From the NCBI GenBank assembly GCA_008704415.1, contig VXIS01000208.1, positions 21,916 through 85,915 of the forward strand: a DNA stretch of 64,000 nucleotides, written 5' to 3'. The notes below the pieces were generated by a model, which saw only the letters and a program-made list of their open reading frames with translations, searched no databases and was not told where the DNA came from. The translations under genes and the position numbers were made by a program. Shown in pieces: positions 62,446 through 64,000 of this stretch. This stretch comes from Sphaerosporella brunnea (Eukaryota > Ascomycota > Pezizomycetes > Pezizales > Pyronemataceae). Position 1 is the stretch's first letter, and the number at the start of each line of letters is the position of its first letter.

Positions 62446-63118
62446 AGGATAAATTTTGCGTGTTTTCCGGGGCCACGTGACAGTTTGCTCTATATAGTAC
62501 TAGATGAGGTTGGCCGTGCATTGAGGGCAAAGCGGCTTTCGGTGTGTTCCTCTGACCAGCACTCCGTTGATGATCCTCATGCTTGGTGTCGTGTTGATGA
62601 GAATTGGTGGTTACTCACTCACACTTGGTGATACCTTGAGTCATCGTTGGCGTAATGAGAAGATGCAGATCCTGAAAGACACAACGGCGGCGAACGGGAT
62701 CGCTGCTCAGCGAAGGCTGCACCCTCTGGTCCCGTCGTCTCGGCCTTATGAGATCTGGCCATCTCGTCCTCGTATCGGCACTTCGTTTCGTCATGGCACA
62801 TCGCCTCGTCCTCGTCTGGTCGTAACACCGGTTCAGCTGCGCTCAGCGAAAAGTAATAAACAAACGCGGGTAGGTGCAATGCGTTGGCAATCATGATGAC
62901 CGTCATCTAGGGCCCGGTAGGTGGGAGGTGTACATACGCATCACGCAGGACCGCTCGGGCTCCGAAACAGCCAACATGTCTCACTCCGGGGGCCTGGCTT
63001 TGTTGACGTTGTCACACTCTGCGATTATATGCGCACATCCGTACAGTTCCCCAGCACGATGGGACCTGGGGGAAATGGTGCCCCGTGACAGGGAGGAAAA
63101 ATGAGTGGTGACGCTTTT
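62446..63118. other. No supported gene; 3' side of the HNH gene
   Basis: Short frames only. The end nearest 63118 probably contains the 3' untranslated region of the HNH gene. Confidence 0.4.
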
Positions 63119-64000
63119 TCAGGGCGACGCTTCGTCCGCCGGCGACGCAGGGCGTGAAGAGGCGGTTGAATCGGTATCAGATGAATCGGCCGAATTTGTA
63201 GCCTTGTCCTCGTCAGTTCCGCGCGTTGTGGCAGCCGCAGGGGGACCAACCATGTCGGTGTCCTCGTAGCAAACGACAAGGTCCAGAACCTGGGTTCCAT
63301 CCATGTCAGGCTTGTCAATCATGCCTCCGTTGATGCTATCACTGTGGGCGACAACGCTCAGGCCGGGGCTACCGCAAGTGGGTCCGGTGATGTCAAGGTC
63401 GGCCATCTGGTGCTGGGTTGTTGTTAGCGTCTGCTTGCGGTACCACAGGAGGATTTTCTTACAGTGACAATCGCGATGGTTTCGGCCGCAGGCTCGTTAT
63501 CATAGTATTTATCCTCCGGGTTTCCTTCAGCTGCCGCTCGCATACATCTGATAACGCACTGCTCCCAATGCCACTGCCAGATCTTTCCCTGAGGAAAGCC
63601 CTGCGGCGTGCGGGCCACCTTCATGCCGTGATATGCCATAAGCTCAGGGATCGGGACGAACACAACAACGACGCGCGTGGTAGGGTGCACGCTCCAGAAG
63701 AAGCGGTCAAACATCTTGTGAAGGTCGCCCCTCAACATGACGCCGTTCTCGACGCAGTTGTTGTCGACGTAGGGAGCATTGCGAAGGACCCTGCAAGAGC
63801 GCGAAGACCGCACAGCAGAGACCATGGCCTCGGACCAGAGATTGGGACGCCCCAACGGTACGATATGCGCTGCTTCGATGCCGGGACCGGTGAGCTCGCC
63901 TTTGAGGCGTGTCAGGTCCTCTGGGTGATTGCGAGCACCGGACAGCAGGCATCGAGCGTTTCGAGCCTCAACGAGAGCACGGAACACTGGTATACGCGTG
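63119..64000 (-). CDS. HNH-endonuclease-domain protein, 5'-truncated by window edge
   Basis: Exons are 64000-63464 (open through the window edge, so the start lies outside) and 63413-63119. The 50-bp intron 63463-63414 has donor GTAAGA, branch CGCTAAC and acceptor CCCAG, and the frame is kept. The visible N-terminal part has the fungal HNH pattern: ARCLLSG, IEAAHIVPLG with the catalytic-type His, and ENGVMLRGDLHKMFDRFFWS with the conserved Asn and His. This fits the HNH_2-type domain frequent in basidiomycete proteins. The C-terminal exon is Asp/Ser/Thr-rich and probably disordered. HNH proteins cut DNA in known cases; the cellular role of the fungal family is unclear. Confidence 0.8.

Overview
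The window looks like a repeat-rich, gene-poor stretch of a filamentous fungus, most likely an agaricomycete (Basidiomycota). Four things point there: very short introns (48 to 82 bp) with GTAAGT-like donors and CTAAC or CTGAC branch sites; a chromodomain Ty3/gypsy element; a relic of the fungal FunK1 kinase family; and many hAT, LINE and copia remnants. I saw nothing bacterial or organellar. All calls come from reading the sequence; no database search was run.

Layout. 0-2.1 kb: minus-strand coding remnants, including a gag-like relic with a CCHC zinc knuckle. 3.0-4.3 kb: degenerate satellite with a unit of about 150 bp. 4.9-6.6 kb: two weak ORFs. 7.3-8.0 kb: an 18-bp iteron array and a small TIR element. 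8.5-9.8 kb: a second satellite ending in three near-identical 161-bp units. 10.2-11.95 kb: a two-exon gene for a repeat protein. 12.6-12.9 kb: FunK1 relic next to a hAT terminus. 14.2-16.1 kb: small repeats, a tRNA-like sequence and a TA-flanked MITE. 16.2-20.2 kb: an old hAT transposase gene broken by nested insertions. 21.9-23.1 kb: polyglutamine protein gene with 5' leader introns. 24.1-26.2 kb: decayed Ty1/copia element with internal 81-bp repeats. 26.2-26.6 kb: second hAT relic. 26.6-37.7 kb: mostly unassignable decayed sequence. 37.7-39.2 kb: 58-bp tandem repeat and a LINE 3' end. 40.6-41.4 kb: two weak minus-strand ORFs. 43.4-44.4 kb: hAT derivative. 46.2-47.2 kb: five-exon gene whose exons join in frame. 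47.4-48.7 kb: LINE 3' end followed by the iteron/hairpin element. 49.4-58.2 kb: nearly complete chromovirus. 59.6-61.6 kb: LINE RT/RNase H relic. 63.1 kb to the edge: spliced HNH-nuclease-type gene, cut by the window end.

How it fits together. Only four cellular genes look intact: 10.2, 21.9, 46.2 and 63.1 kb. The rest is a layered record of transposition. The gypsy element is young (LTRs almost identical, perfect 5-bp target duplication) but has one frame break in pol. The hAT family appears as an old transposase gene, internally deleted copies and solo ends that share termini and a subterminal palindrome. The least familiar item is a repeat family built from 18-bp iterons around a conserved hairpin, found in three places, once inside the hAT transposase gene.
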